Shown: positions 8,504-17,350, numbered from the stretch's first letter. The stretch: 64,000 nucleotides of DNA from Xanthomonas sontii (GCF_040529055.1 NZ_CP132342.1:4834001-4898000), one strand, 5' to 3'. Numbers and translations: made by a program. The notes: a model not told the origin generated them from the sequence alone.

Positions 8504-9481
8504 ATGCGCCCCTCGCTCGCGCTGGTGCCGGGCGAGCCGGGCGGGATCGGCCCGGAGCTGTGCGTGCGGCTGGCGCAACAGCCGCGTCACGACTGCCAGC
8601 TCCTGGCCTTCGCCGATCCCGACACCTTGCGCGCCGCCGCGGCGGCGCTGTCGCTGCCGCTGCAGCTGCTGCCCGAATCCAGCCCCGCCCTCGCCCCTGG
8701 CGACCTGCGCCTGCGCACGGTCGCCAATGCCGTGCCAAGCCGTTTTGGCGCGACCGAACCGGCCAACGCGGCTGCGGTGATCGCCGCACTGACCCAGGCG
8801 GCCGATGCCTGCCTGCGCGGGGAACTGGACGGCGTGGTGACCGGCCCGGTCCATAAAGCGGCGATCAACGCCGGCGGCATCGCCTACACCGGCACCACCG
8901 AACTGCTGGCCCAACACGCCGGCCGCGAGGTGGTGATGATGCTGGCCAACGCCATCGTGCGCGTGGCCCTGGTCACCACCCATCTGCCGCTGCGCGCCGT
9001 CGCCGATGCGCTGACGCCAGCCCTGCTGGAACGCAGCCTACGCATCACCGAGGCCGCCTTGCGCCGCGAGTTCGGCATCGCCGCGCCGACCGTCGCGGTG
9101 CTGGGGCTGAACCCGCATGCCGGCGAGGACGGCCACCTGGGCCTGGAGGAAATCCAGGTGATGCAGCCGGTGCTGGACGCCTTGCGCGCGGAGGGCATGC
9201 GCCTGCTCGGCCCGCTGCCGGCCGATACCGCGTTCCTGCCGCAGAAGCTGGCGAGCGTGGATGCGGTGCTGGCGATGTACCACGACCAGGGCCTGCCGGT
9301 GCTCAAGTACAGCGGCTTCGAGCAGGCGGTGAACCTGACCCTGGGCCTGCCCTACCCACGCGTGGCGGTCGACCACGGCACCGCACTGGAGCTGGCCGGC
9401 CGCGGCGTGGCCGACCCCTCCAGCCTGTTCGCTGCCACTGCGCTGTGCGCGCAACTGGCCGCGCGCCGCGCGCAGTTCTAG
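8504..9481 (+). CDS. pdxA: 4-hydroxythreonine-4-phosphate dehydrogenase
   Basis: PdxA oxidises 4-phosphohydroxy-L-threonine with NAD(P) in the DXP-dependent pyridoxal phosphate pathway. The 325-residue protein shows the GEPGGIGPEL start, a VTGPVHKAAIN segment near residue 113 and the metal-binding motif YHDQGLPVLKY near residue 260. It starts 3 nt after the surA stop, in the conserved surA-pdxA-rsmA order. Confidence 0.93.
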   Translation: MRPSLALVPGEPGGIGPELCVRLAQQPRHDCQLLAFADPDTLRAAAAALSLPLQLLPESSPALAPGDLRLRTVANAVPSRFGATEPANAAAVIAALTQAADACLRGELDGVVTGPVHKAAINAGGIAYTGTTELLAQHAGREVVMMLANAIVRVALVTTHLPLRAVADALTPALLERSLRITEAALRREFGIAAPTVAVLGLNPHAGEDGHLGLEEIQVMQPVLDALRAEGMRLLGPLPADTAFLPQKLASVDAVLAMYHDQGLPVLKYSGFEQAVNLTLGLPYPRVAVDHGTALELAGRGVADPSSLFAATALCAQLAARRAQF

Positions 9482-9581
9482 GCGCATAGCCGGGCGGCGT
9501 TCGCGATCTGCCGCAACCAGGGCGGGCCCGGTGATGCCGCTCCTGCGTCGCTGCGAGCGCGCGCCACCCCGTGCATGCCGA

Positions 9582-9587
9582 TAAAAT
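9582..9587 (+). promoter_or_regulatory. candidate -10 of rsmA, leaderless layout
   Basis: TAAAAT lies 7 nt before the ATG at 9595 inside the 113-nt pdxA-rsmA gap. No Shine-Dalgarno separates them, so an internal leaderless start is plausible. Confidence 0.4.
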
Positions 9588-9594
9588 GCCGGCC

Positions 9595-10389
9595 ATGACT
9601 TCCTCTTCCGGCTTCGGCGCTCCGGCCAAGAAATCCCTCGGCCAGCACTTCCTCAGCGACCGCCATTACATCGACAGCATCGTCCGCGCGGTCGATCCCA
9701 AGCCGGGCGACCGGCTGGTGGAGATCGGTCCCGGCCAGGGCGCGATCACCTTTCCGCTGCTGCGCCGGCATGGCCAGCTGACCGTCATCGAATTCGACCG
9801 CGACCTGATCGCGCCGCTGACCGCGGCGGCGGCCGACGTCGGCGAACTGACCATCCTCAACCGCGACGTGCTGTCGGTGGATTTCGCCGCCCTGGCCGAG
9901 GGCGCGCGCATCCGCCTGGTCGGCAACCTGCCCTACAACATCTCCTCGCCGATCCTGTTCCATGCGTTGGACCACGCCACGGCGATCGCCGACATGCACT
10001 TCATGCTGCAGAAGGAAGTGGTCGACCGCATGGCCGCCGACCCGGGCAGCAAGGTCTATGGCCGGCTCAGCGTGATGCTGCAGGCCTACTGCGAGGTGAC
10101 CTCGCTGTTCGTGGTGCCGCCGGGCGCGTTCCGGCCGCCGCCGAAGGTGGATTCGGCCGTGGTGCGGCTGGTGCCGCGGCCGCCGCAGACGGTGGGCATC
10201 GCCGATCCCAAGCGCTTCGCCGACGTGGTCCGCGCCGCATTCGGGCAGCGCCGCAAGACCCTGCGCAACGCCTTGAACGGCGTCTGCGATGCCGCGCAGT
10301 TCGAGGCCGCGGGCGTACGTCCGGACGCGCGCGCCGAGCAGCTCGAGGTCGCCGACTTCGTGCGCCTGGCCAACATCGCGCACGCCTGA
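9595..10389 (+). CDS. rsmA: 16S rRNA dimethyladenosine transferase RsmA (KsgA)
   Basis: RsmA dimethylates the two adjacent adenosines of the 3'-terminal hairpin of 16S rRNA (A1518 and A1519 in E. coli numbering), a late 30S assembly step. The 264-residue protein has the SLGQHFLSD entry motif, the SAM-binding VEIGPGQGAIT (about residues 43-53) and the catalytic NLPYNISSPI (about residue 112). The ATG at 9595 is preferred to upstream in-frame starts because the family begins just before the KKSLGQHFL stretch. It follows pdxA by 113 nt. Confidence 0.93.
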   Translation: MTSSSGFGAPAKKSLGQHFLSDRHYIDSIVRAVDPKPGDRLVEIGPGQGAITFPLLRRHGQLTVIEFDRDLIAPLTAAAADVGELTILNRDVLSVDFAALAEGARIRLVGNLPYNISSPILFHALDHATAIADMHFMLQKEVVDRMAADPGSKVYGRLSVMLQAYCEVTSLFVVPPGAFRPPPKVDSAVVRLVPRPPQTVGIADPKRFADVVRAAFGQRRKTLRNALNGVCDAAQFEAAGVRPDARAEQLEVADFVRLANIAHA

Positions 10390-10724
10390 GCGGACGTCCC
10401 TCGCCGCACGGCATCTGCCTGCTTGTGTGGTGAGGCCCCTGCGCGGGTGTCGCTCCGCACCTGGCATGCCGCCGGCACAGGCCTCGCTGGCCTGCGCCGT
10501 GCGCGTGGCGGCGACGGCATCGCATCGACGCCGCGGCGCCGCAAGCCGCACAACACGGACCGCCCGCCAACGACGCTCCTACACACTGCTTGCCGCAGCA
10601 ACAAGCCCGCACCGGCGGTTCGCGCAGGCGGCCACCAGGGCCATTGCCGCATGCCAGCGGCTCGGCCGTGACAACCGCTGACGCATCTCGCCTCAAACGG
10701 CAAAACACGCTCTAAACTGTGGGG
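10390..10724. other. 335-nt gap between rsmA and apaG, no gene seen
   Basis: This is an unusually wide gap for the cluster. It holds one GC-rich stem-loop at 10474-10498 (CAGGCC and GGCCTG arms, one flanking mismatch) without a U-tract. The only other element seen is an apaG promoter candidate at its right end. Short reading frames here lack start signals and recognisable similarity. Confidence 0.5.
10713..10718 (+). promoter_or_regulatory. candidate -10 of apaG, leaderless layout
   Basis: TAAACT lies 6 nt before the ATG at 10725. This suggests that apaG-apaH can be transcribed separately from rsmA. Confidence 0.4.
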
Positions 10725-11108
10725 ATGAACGATGACGCCCCCTATCGGATCGAGGTCGAAGTGTCGCCCCGATTCCTCGACGACCAATCGGCGCCGGAGG
10801 ACGGACGCTACACGTTCGCCTACACGATCCGCATCCACAACCGCGGCCGCGTCGCCGCGCGCCTGATCGCCCGCCACTGGGAGATCACCGACGGCAACGG
10901 CCGCATCGAACGCGTCGACGGCGATGGCGTGGTCGGCGAACAGCCGCGGCTGCGCCCGGGCGAGGATTTCCGCTACACCTCCGGGCTGGTACTGGAAACC
11001 GAGCACGGCACGATGCGCGGCCACTACGACATGGAAGCCGACGACGGGACCCATTTCATCGCCGCGATCGCGCCGTTCGTGCTGTCCGTCCCGCGGACCC
11101 TGCACTGA
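10725..11108 (+). CDS. apaG: ApaG-domain protein
   Basis: A 127-residue protein made up of the immunoglobulin-like ApaG/DUF525 fold. It shows [12 protein letters not shown] at the start, [11 protein letters not shown] near residue 27 and the GEDFRYTSG loop near residue 84. Its biochemical role is not established, but it is almost always encoded next to apaH. Its TGA overlaps the apaH ATG by one base (TGATG), indicating translational coupling. The ATG at 10725 is favoured over an in-frame GTG six bases upstream. Confidence 0.9.
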   Translation: MNDDAPYRIEVEVSPRFLDDQSAPEDGRYTFAYTIRIHNRGRVAARLIARHWEITDGNGRIERVDGDGVVGEQPRLRPGEDFRYTSGLVLETEHGTMRGHYDMEADDGTHFIAAIAPFVLSVPRTLH

Positions 11109-12031
11109 TGGCGGTCTGGGCGATCGGCGACCTGCAGGGTTGCTACGACATCACCCAGCAGTTGCTGGAGAAGATCCGCTTCGATCCGGCGGTGGACCGG
11201 CTGTGGTTCTGCGGCGACCTGGTCAACCGCGGCGGGCAATCGCTGGAGACCCTGCGCCTGGTGCACTCGCTGCGCGAGCACAGCGTGGTGGTGCTGGGCA
11301 ACCACGACCTGTCGCTGCTGGCGATCGGCGAGCGCAGCCCGGACGAACAGCGCAAGGTCAATCCGGACCTGCAACGCATCGTGCTGGCCGAGGATCGCGA
11401 CGAACTGCTGACCTGGCTGCGCATGCAGAAGCTGCTGCACGCTGACCGCCAGCTCGGCTGGATGATGATCCACGCCGGCCTGGCGCCGAAGTGGACCACC
11501 GCGCTGGCCGAGAAGCATGCACGCGAGGTCGAGCAGCAACTGCACGGCAACGGCTACCGCAAGCTGTTCCGCAACATGTACGGCGACCGCCCGGCCTGGT
11601 CGCCGGGCCTGACCGGCTACGACCGCTCGCGCGCGATCATCAACCTGTTCACCCGCGCCCGCTACTGCACCCCGCGTGGGCGCATCGCGATCGAGGAAAA
11701 GGGCACGCCCGGCACCCAGGCGCAGGGCCTGTACCCGTGGTTCGAGGTGCCGGGTCGGGTCGAGCGCGACCTGAAGATCGTCTGCGGGCACTGGTCGACG
11801 CTGGGCCTGACCATCACCCAGGGCGTGCACGCGATCGACACCGGCGCGGTCTGGGGCGGCAAGCTCACTGCCCTGCGCCTGGACAGCGAGGACCTGCAGG
11901 TCGTGCAGGTCCCCGGCCGACCAGTGCAGGGACCGCCGCCAGCAGCGCGCACCGCCACGCCGCGGCGGCGCAGCGCGCCGAACCGTGGACAACCGGCGCC
12001 GGCTGCCTCTGCTGCGCCCGAGCAGGAATAG
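11108..12031 (+). CDS. apaH: symmetrical diadenosine tetraphosphatase ApaH
   Basis: ApaH splits Ap4A symmetrically into two ADP and removes Np4A caps from RNA 5' ends. The 307-residue metallophosphoesterase shows GDLQGCYD (about residues 5-12), GDLVNRG (about 35) and GNHDLSLL (about 64), all metal-binding motifs of the PPP-like family. The last 35 or so residues form an Ala/Pro/Arg-rich low-complexity tail that the enzyme core does not need. It closes the lptD cluster, and a 60-bp REP doublet follows. Confidence 0.93.
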   Translation: MAVWAIGDLQGCYDITQQLLEKIRFDPAVDRLWFCGDLVNRGGQSLETLRLVHSLREHSVVVLGNHDLSLLAIGERSPDEQRKVNPDLQRIVLAEDRDELLTWLRMQKLLHADRQLGWMMIHAGLAPKWTTALAEKHAREVEQQLHGNGYRKLFRNMYGDRPAWSPGLTGYDRSRAIINLFTRARYCTPRGRIAIEEKGTPGTQAQGLYPWFEVPGRVERDLKIVCGHWSTLGLTITQGVHAIDTGAVWGGKLTALRLDSEDLQVVQVPGRPVQGPPPAARTATPRRRSAPNRGQPAPAASAAPEQE

Positions 12032-12058
12032 GTCTAACGCGAGACGTTGCGGTTTCGC

Positions 12059-12118
12059 AGGAGCGGCTTCAGCCGCGACAGGCGTTCCCGGGAATGCGTG
12101 TCGCGGCTAGCCGCTCCT
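12059..12118. repeat. REP doublet (REPIN-like inverted repeat) between convergent apaH and folA
   Basis: A 60-bp near-perfect inverted repeat runs from AGGAGCGGCT to CCGCTCCT. Each half carries a smaller GCGGCT/AGCCGC-type stem, and the centre is the palindrome TTCCCGGGAA. It lies 27 nt after apaH and 40 nt after the folA stop, so it may also act as a two-way terminator. Confidence 0.7.
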
Positions 12119-12158
12119 AACAATCCCGGCATGTGCGCCGGCATCCGCCAGCCGCTGC

Positions 12159-12737
12159 TTACACCGCGCCCGCCCGGCGCCGGTAATCCACGAACTCGAA
12201 GGCCAGCGCATGCCGCGCATCCACCGGATGCGCCTGCCGCGCCACCACCTCCCATTGCGCCGGATCGAACGCGGGAAAATGCGCATCGGCGCCGTCGACC
12301 ACGGTGTCGACATGGGTGAGGTACAACACGTCGGCCAGCGGCAGGGTCAGGGCGAAGATGTCGCCACCGCCGATCACCGCCAGCTCCGCAGCGCCGGCCG
12401 CGCGCGCCGCGTCGATCGCCGCCTGCAGCGACGCCACCGCCTGCATGTCCGCGAACGGCACCTGCCCGGAACGGGTCATCACCAGATTCAAGCGCCCGGG
12501 CAACGCGCGCCCCAGCGACTGCGCGGTCTTGCGCCCCATCAGCACCGGCTTGCCCAGGGTCAGCGCCTTGAACCGCTTCAGATCGTCCGGCAGGCGCCAC
12601 GGCAAGTCGTTGTCGCGACCGATCGCATTGGCCCGATCCAGCGCCGCGATCAGGCTCAACTGCAGCGAGGTGCGCGTAGACGGCTCCAAATCCGTCCCCG
12701 CCGCCACTGCCGCCTTTTCCGATTCCCCATTCTCCAT
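12159..12737 (-). CDS. folA: dihydrofolate reductase
   Basis: FolA reduces dihydrofolate with NADPH, restoring the folate used by thymidylate synthase encoded just upstream. The core begins SLIAALDRANAIG and continues with DNDLPWRLPDDLKRFK (the active-site acidic residue) and VLMGRKTAQSLG, followed by GGGDIF and a LTHVDT strand. The start is uncertain. The ATG at 12737 has a good Shine-Dalgarno, but its first 25 or so codons fall in a GGGAATGG-type repeat. TTG codons at 12689 or 12659 would give the usual family length of about 165 residues. Confidence 0.88.
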   Translation of the reverse strand: MENGESEKAAVAAGTDLEPSTRTSLQLSLIAALDRANAIGRDNDLPWRLPDDLKRFKALTLGKPVLMGRKTAQSLGRALPGRLNLVMTRSGQVPFADMQAVASLQAAIDAARAAGAAELAVIGGGDIFALTLPLADVLYLTHVDTVVDGADAHFPAFDPAQWEVVARQAHPVDARHALAFEFVDYRRRAGAV

Positions 12738-12750
12738 TCCCCGCTCCCCG
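12719..12750. repeat. GGGAATG/GGGAATC-type low-complexity repeat
   Basis: Read on the minus strand, units of GGGGA, GAATGG and GGAATCGG alternate. The same pattern occurs at 25602-25636 and 31281-31311. It lies between thyA and the folA core and creates a spurious-looking start for folA. Confidence 0.6.
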
Positions 12751-12754
12751 CCAC

Positions 12755-13549
12755 TCACACCGCCACCGGCGCCTTGATCGCCGGATGCGGGTCGTAGCCC
12801 TCGATGGCGATGTCGTCGTAGGTGAAGGCGAACAGATCGGTCACCGCCGGATTCAGCCGCAGCTGCGGCAACGGCCGCGGCGTGCGTGCCAGTTGTTCGC
12901 GCGCCTGTTCGAAGTGGTTGGAATACAGATGCGCATCGCCCAACGTATGCACGAAATCGCCCACGCCCAGGCCGGTGGCCTGCGCCACCATGTGGGTCAG
13001 CAGCGCATAGCTGGCGATGTTGAACGGCACGCCCAGGAAAATGTCGCCGCTGCGCTGGTACAGCTGGCAGCTGAGCTTGCCGTCGACCACGTAGAACTGG
13101 AACAGGCTGTGGCAGGGCATCAGCGCCATCTGCGGCAACTCGGCCACGTTCCAGGCGCTGATCACCAGCCGGCGCGAATCCGGGTTGCGCTTGATCTCGT
13201 CCACCAACCACTGCATCTGGTCGATCTCGCGACCGTCGGCACCGGTCCAGCGCCGCCACTGCTTGCCGTACACCGGGCCGAGTTCGCCCTGCGCGTCGGC
13301 CCACTCGTCCCAGATGCTGACCTTGTTGTCCTTGAGATAGGCGATGTTGGTCTCGCCCTTCAGGAACCACAGCAACTCGTGCACGATCGAGCGCAGGTGC
13401 AGCTTCTTGGTGGTGACCAGCGGAAAGCCGTCGTTGAGATCGAAGCGCATCTGCCAGCCGAACACGCTGCGCGTGCCGGTGCCGGTGCGGTCGGATTTCT
13501 CCGCGCCGCGCTCCAGCACGTGCTGCAGCAAATCCAGGTACTGCTTCAC
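12755..13549 (-). CDS. thyA: thymidylate synthase
   Basis: ThyA methylates dUMP to dTMP with methylenetetrahydrofolate. The 264-residue length equals that of E. coli ThyA. The catalytic cysteine lies in [14 protein letters not shown], followed by [21 protein letters not shown], which binds dUMP. The GTG start at 13549 overlaps the lgt TGA (GTGA) and has GGAGGTGA five bases before it, so translation coupled to lgt is likely. folA downstream regenerates its folate. Confidence 0.94.
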   Translation of the reverse strand: MKQYLDLLQHVLERGAEKSDRTGTGTRSVFGWQMRFDLNDGFPLVTTKKLHLRSIVHELLWFLKGETNIAYLKDNKVSIWDEWADAQGELGPVYGKQWRRWTGADGREIDQMQWLVDEIKRNPDSRRLVISAWNVAELPQMALMPCHSLFQFYVVDGKLSCQLYQRSGDIFLGVPFNIASYALLTHMVAQATGLGVGDFVHTLGDAHLYSNHFEQAREQLARTPRPLPQLRLNPAVTDLFAFTYDDIAIEGYDPHPAIKAPVAV

Positions 13550-14454
13550 TTGCTCACCTCCGGCGGCGGCACCGGCTGCAGCACCGGCGCGCTGCGCGAG
13601 CGCCACAGCAGGAACAGGCCGAGCAGGATCAGCGGGATGCTCAACTGCTGGCCGCGGGTCAGCCAATGGAATGCCAGGTAGCCGAGCTGCGCATCCGGCA
13701 CCCGCACGAATTCCACGGCGAAGCGGAACACGCCATAGAGCAGCGCGAACAAGCCGGACACCGCATAGCGCGCGCGCGGCTTCATCGAAAACGTCCACAG
13801 CACCACGAACATCACCAGCCCTTCCAGCGCTGCTTCGTACAACTGCGACGGATGGCGGGCATAGCGATCGAGCAGGCCGGCGGCGTACTGCTGCTGCAAT
13901 TGCGCGCTGCTCATCAAGCTCTCCAGCGCTGGCGCGTTGGCCACCCCGTCGGTCGCCGGCGCGTGCGGGAAGATCACGCCCCAGCCGGCGTGGGTCAACT
14001 TGCCCCACAACTCGCCGCCGACGAAATTGCCGATGCGACCGAAGCCCAGGCCCAGCGGCACCAGCGGCGCGATGAAGTCGACGGTGTCGAAGAAATGCAG
14101 GCGCGCCTTGCGCGTCCACCACAGGCAGGCCGCCAGCACGCCCAGCAGGCCGCCGTGGAAGCTCATGCCGCCGTCCCACACCTTGAAGATCAGCAGCGGG
14201 TCGGCCAGGAAATCGGACAGTGCATAGAACAGCATGTAGCCGATGCGCCCGCCCAGCACCACGCCGAGCATCGCGTAGAACAGCAGGTCGGAGAAGCCCT
14301 CCTCGTTCACCCCGGGCAGGCGCCCGGCGCGGATGCGGCAGCGTCCAAGCCACCAGGCCGAGATGAAGCCGGCCAGATACATCAGCCCGTACCAATGCAC
14401 CTTCACCGGCCCGAACGAGAAGGCGATGGGATCGATCTGGTGGAGATAGGTCAT
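13546..14454 (-). CDS. lgt: prolipoprotein diacylglyceryl transferase
   Basis: Lgt moves a diacylglyceryl group from phosphatidylglycerol to the lipobox cysteine of prolipoproteins at the inner membrane. The 302-residue protein has about seven membrane helices, the Lgt signature [14 protein letters not shown] (about residue 140) and HPSQLYEA (near residue 200), plus the essential HWYGLMY near residue 20. The ATG at 14454 is preferred to a TTG two codons upstream. It heads an overlapping lgt-thyA pair, with a tandem repeat array immediately upstream. Confidence 0.93.
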   Translation of the reverse strand: MTYLHQIDPIAFSFGPVKVHWYGLMYLAGFISAWWLGRCRIRAGRLPGVNEEGFSDLLFYAMLGVVLGGRIGYMLFYALSDFLADPLLIFKVWDGGMSFHGGLLGVLAACLWWTRKARLHFFDTVDFIAPLVPLGLGFGRIGNFVGGELWGKLTHAGWGVIFPHAPATDGVANAPALESLMSSAQLQQQYAAGLLDRYARHPSQLYEAALEGLVMFVVLWTFSMKPRARYAVSGLFALLYGVFRFAVEFVRVPDAQLGYLAFHWLTRGQQLSIPLILLGLFLLWRSRSAPVLQPVPPPEVSK

Positions 14455-14497
14455 GCGCAAACGTCGGCCGGGGGCAAAGAGTGCCTATTCTGCCACC

Positions 14498-14892
14498 GAC
14501 TCCGCTGCTTGCCGCGCCTACGGACGGCGCAGCGGGGTAGCGCTTCATCTGCTGGCAGGCGCACGCGTCTGCCACTGACTCCGCTCCTTGCCGCGCCTAC
14601 GGACGGCGCAGCGGGGTAGCGCTTCATCTGCTGGCAGGCGCACGCGTCTGCCATTGACTCCGCTGCTCGCCGCGCCTGCGGACGGCGCAGCGAGGTAGCG
14701 CTTCATCTGCTGGCAGGCACACGCGTCTGCCACTGACTCCGCTACTTGCCGCGCCTGCGGACGGCGCAGCGGGGTAGCGCTTCATCTGCTGGCAGGCGCG
14801 CGCGTCTGCCACTGACTCCGCTAATTGCCGCGACTGCGGACGGCGCAGCGGGGTGGCGCTTCATCTGCTGGCAGGCGCACGAATCTGCCACC
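14498..14892. repeat. five tandem copies of a 79-bp unit
   Basis: Units start at 14498, 14577, 14656, 14735 and 14814, each beginning GACTCCGCT. Spacing is exactly 79 bp and differences are few. Each unit contains an inverted repeat, TGGCAG...CTGCCA with GC-rich inner pairs, nearly closed in units 1, 2 and 4 and decayed in units 3 and 5, plus a smaller GCGCC/GGCGC stem. Since 79 is not a multiple of three, the reading frame shifts every unit, so the short frames here are not genes. The array ends 44 bp upstream of the lgt start. Confidence 0.9.
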
Positions 14893-14944
14893 GACCGACC
14901 CCAGGACAATATGCTCAGCCCAGACGCCACGTGCCTCTCGTTGC

Positions 14945-15047
14945 TTGTGGGAACGGCCCATGTGGCCTCCAGGCCATCAGCGGCAACGAGCAGAGCCATG
15001 GGATTCACTCCGGCGCTATCGCGTCGGGACTGAAGTCCCTCCCACAA
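14945..15047. repeat. REP doublet 1 downstream of the 79-bp array
   Basis: It is bounded by TTGTGGGA and TCCCACAA. The right half carries GGGACT/AGTCCC around a TGA loop, and the left half is more decayed. The spacer contains AACGAGCAGAGCCAT, shared with the next doublet. Confidence 0.65.
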
Positions 15048-15089
15048 CGCCACCCGTCGCCCCCCATGCAGGGAGCGGCATCGCCCTGA

Positions 15090-15175
15090 TGTGGGAGCGG
15101 CTTCAGCCGCGACGAGCAGAGCCATCAGGCCCCAGCCCGGCACTCTCGCCTAGGGACCGAAGTCCCTTCCACAAC
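15090..15175. repeat. REP doublet 2
   Basis: TGTGGGAGCGGCTTCAGCCG opens it and a GGGACCGAAGTCCC hairpin followed by TTCCACAAC closes it. The spacer again has the ACGAGCAGAGCCAT stretch. With doublet 1 and the 79-bp array it fills the gap between lgt and the TPM-domain gene; nothing coding is seen. Confidence 0.65.
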
Positions 15176-15218
15176 ACCGGCGCCTCTGCTGACAGCGCAA
15201 ACCACCACAGCAGCACAC

Positions 15219-15710
15219 TCAATCCAGCACCTGCGGCAGGTTCGGCAGTTCGTTCTCGCCCTGCTGGCCCGGCTGTGCCGGGAAGTGCGCGGCCAGCAAC
15301 GCGGACACCGCGCCGACGCCGGCGATCACCGCCTGTTCGGGTTGGCCCGCACGCATGTCGTGCTCGATCAGCGCGCAGACCTGGCGCCATTGTGCGGCGT
15401 CCACCCGCCCGTGCAGTCCACGGTCGGCGACGATCTCGATGTGGTGATCGGCCAGCAGCAGATAGATCAGCACGCCGTTGTTGGCCTCGGTATCCCAGGT
15501 GCGCAACTGTGCGAACGCGTGCTCGGCGCGCAGCCGCGGCGCCATGCCGCGCAGCACCTGCGCCGGTGCCAGCCCCGATTCCACCGCGAACATCACCTGC
15601 CCGCTGTGCAGGCGCTCGCCCTCGGCGATCGCCGCGCCGATGCGCTCCAGGCTGGCCGCCGGGAACAGGCGCTGTGCGGACGGCGCGAACAGGTGCCGGA
15701 GCAGGCGCAT
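15219..15710 (-). CDS. TPM-domain protein, short form
   Basis: A 163-residue protein with one TPM (TLP18.3/Psb32/MOLO-1) domain. It shows the HSGQVMFAVESGL strand near residue 34, then VLIYLLLADHHIEIVADRGLHG near residue 78, which is the domain core. No signal peptide is evident. The ATG at 15710 overlaps the stop of the longer TPM gene upstream (ATGA), so the pair is co-translated. Its function is unknown; LemA-TPM gene sets are common and have been tied to envelope processes. Confidence 0.8.
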   Translation of the reverse strand: MRLLRHLFAPSAQRLFPAASLERIGAAIAEGERLHSGQVMFAVESGLAPAQVLRGMAPRLRAEHAFAQLRTWDTEANNGVLIYLLLADHHIEIVADRGLHGRVDAAQWRQVCALIEHDMRAGQPEQAVIAGVGAVSALLAAHFPAQPGQQGENELPNLPQVLD

Positions 15711-16693
15711 CACCAGCTCCCCGAGGCGCCACCGCCTCCGGAACTGCCGCCACCACCGCCCCAGCCGCCGCCGCCGAAGCCGCCTCCGCCGCCACCCCAA
15801 CTACCGCCACCGCCACCGCCGCCCCAGCCACCGCCGAAGCCGCCACCACCCCAGCCGCCCCAACCGCCGCCGCCGGCCGAACGGCCCGGTGCGATTCCCA
15901 CAAACAGGCCCAGCAGCAGGCCGATCGCGCCGGTCAGCACGCCGACGAACAGCGACAGGCTCAGCAGCAGGCCGACGCCGCCGCCGACCACGCCGCTCAG
16001 CACGCCGCGCACCGGGCGCGACAGCCGCGCGAACAGCACCTGCGCGACCAGCGCCGCGAACAGGCCGGCGAAGAAACCGAATCCCGGGCCGCCGCCGCGC
16101 GACGCCGAAGCGTGCGCGCTGACCGGCGCCGGCAACGCTTCGCCGTCGATCAGCTTGACCAGCATCGCGGTCGCTTCGGCAATCCCGCCGCTGTAGTCGC
16201 CGGCGCGGAAGCGCGGCACCAGGTACTCCTGGATGATGCGGTTGGCGGTGGCGTCGGGAATCGCGCCTTCCAGGCCATAGCCGGGCTGGATGCGCACGCG
16301 CCGGTCGTTCTTGGCCACCACCAGCAGGACGCCGTCGTCCACGCCCTTGCGGCCGAGCTTCCACTGGTCGAACGCGCGCTGGGTGTAGTGCTCGATGCTC
16401 TCGGGCGCGGTGCTGGGCACCACCAGCACCTGCAGCTGGCTGCCCTTGCGCTGCTGCAACTGCACCGCCTGCCGATCCAGCTCCAGGCGCTGGTTCGGCG
16501 TCAGCGTGCCGGTGGTGTCGACCACCGGCGCATCCAGCGGCGGGATCGGCGCCTCGGCCTGCGCCCAGGCCAGCCAGGGCAGCAGCGCCAGCAGCAGCAG
16601 CCAGACGCAGACGTGTCGACGGCCGGCCGCAGCGCGGGTGCCACCGCACGACGTCGCTGCGGCGGCGCGCTCAGCCTCGGAGGTGAAACGCAC
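15710..16693 (-). CDS. TPM-domain membrane protein with Gly/Trp-rich tail (YgcG-like)
   Basis: A 327-residue protein with a hydrophobic signal segment at about residues 29-45 and a TPM domain (about 47-180, including TGTLTPNQRLELDRQ and DDGVLLVVAKNDRRVRI). Membrane helices near residues 210-270 follow, and the last 55 or so residues consist almost wholly of Gly with Trp and Ser. That architecture matches the YgcG family. The start is a GTG 24 nt after the lemA stop; it places about 28 residues before the signal segment, so the true start is uncertain. It is encoded with lemA and the short TPM gene. Confidence 0.8.
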   Translation of the reverse strand: MRFTSEAERAAAATSCGGTRAAAGRRHVCVWLLLLALLPWLAWAQAEAPIPPLDAPVVDTTGTLTPNQRLELDRQAVQLQQRKGSQLQVLVVPSTAPESIEHYTQRAFDQWKLGRKGVDDGVLLVVAKNDRRVRIQPGYGLEGAIPDATANRIIQEYLVPRFRAGDYSGGIAEATAMLVKLIDGEALPAPVSAHASASRGGGPGFGFFAGLFAALVAQVLFARLSRPVRGVLSGVVGGGVGLLLSLSLFVGVLTGAIGLLLGLFVGIAPGRSAGGGGWGGWGGGGFGGGWGGGGGGGSWGGGGGGFGGGGWGGGGGSSGGGGASGSW

Positions 16694-16717
16694 GGTCGGG
16701 CCGGCCTGCAGCGACGC

Positions 16718-17350
16718 TTAGTGCGCCGGCGCCGGCTGTTGCGGCTGCTGTGGAGCGGACGCGGGCTGGCCACCGAAGTTCACCGCCGGCGCCTCGGAAA
16801 TCTGCGCTTCGTTCTCCACCGAGAAGTTGGGCTTCTCCTTGTAGCCGAACATCTTGGCGGTGAGCACCTGCGGGAAGGACAGGATGTAGGTGTTGTAGTC
16901 CTGCACCGCCTGGATGTAGCGACCGCGCGCCACGGTGATGCGGTTCTCGGTGCCTTCCAGCTGCGCCTGCAGGTCGCGGAAGGCCTGGTCGGACTTGAGG
17001 TTCGGGTAGTTCTCGCTGACCACCAGCAACCGCGACAGCGCGCTGGACAGCTGGCCCTGCGCCTGCTGGAACTGCTGCAGCGAGGCGGCGTCGTCGGCGT
17101 TGACCTGCACCTGGCCGACGCGGGCACGGGCGTTGGTCACGTCGGTCAACACCTGCCGCTCCTGGTCGGCATAGCCCTTGACCGTGTTGACCAGGTTCGG
17201 CACCAGGTCGGCGCGGCGCTTGTATTGGTTCAGCACTTCCGACCAGCCGGCCTTGACCGCCTGGTCCTTCTGCTGGATCGCGTTGTAGCCGCAGCCGGAC
17301 AGCAACACCGCCAGCGCGGCCAAAAACAGGGAGCGGAACAACAGGCGCAT
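16718..17350 (-). CDS. lemA: LemA family lipoprotein
   Basis: A 210-residue protein. Its N-terminal signal ends in a lipobox (VLLSGC, Cys20), so it is probably a lipoprotein; the rest is a helical LemA domain with QQKDQAVKAGWSEVLNQYKRR and VPNLVNTVKGYADQE, and a Pro/Gln-rich C-terminus. LemA proteins have no settled biochemical function. The gene precedes the two TPM-domain genes in what looks like one transcription unit. Confidence 0.9.
   Translation of the reverse strand: MRLLFRSLFLAALAVLLSGCGYNAIQQKDQAVKAGWSEVLNQYKRRADLVPNLVNTVKGYADQERQVLTDVTNARARVGQVQVNADDAASLQQFQQAQGQLSSALSRLLVVSENYPNLKSDQAFRDLQAQLEGTENRITVARGRYIQAVQDYNTYILSFPQVLTAKMFGYKEKPNFSVENEAQISEAPAVNFGGQPASAPQQPQQPAPAH

Noticed and set aside
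14451..14812. Three short minus-strand frames with near-identical products ([17 protein letters not shown]...)
   Set aside because: They arise from the 79-bp tandem repeat, whose length shifts the frame each unit. None has a ribosome site or continues beyond the array.
14498..14892. CRISPR array
   Set aside because: The repeats are directly adjacent 79-bp units with no unique spacers, and no cas genes are nearby.
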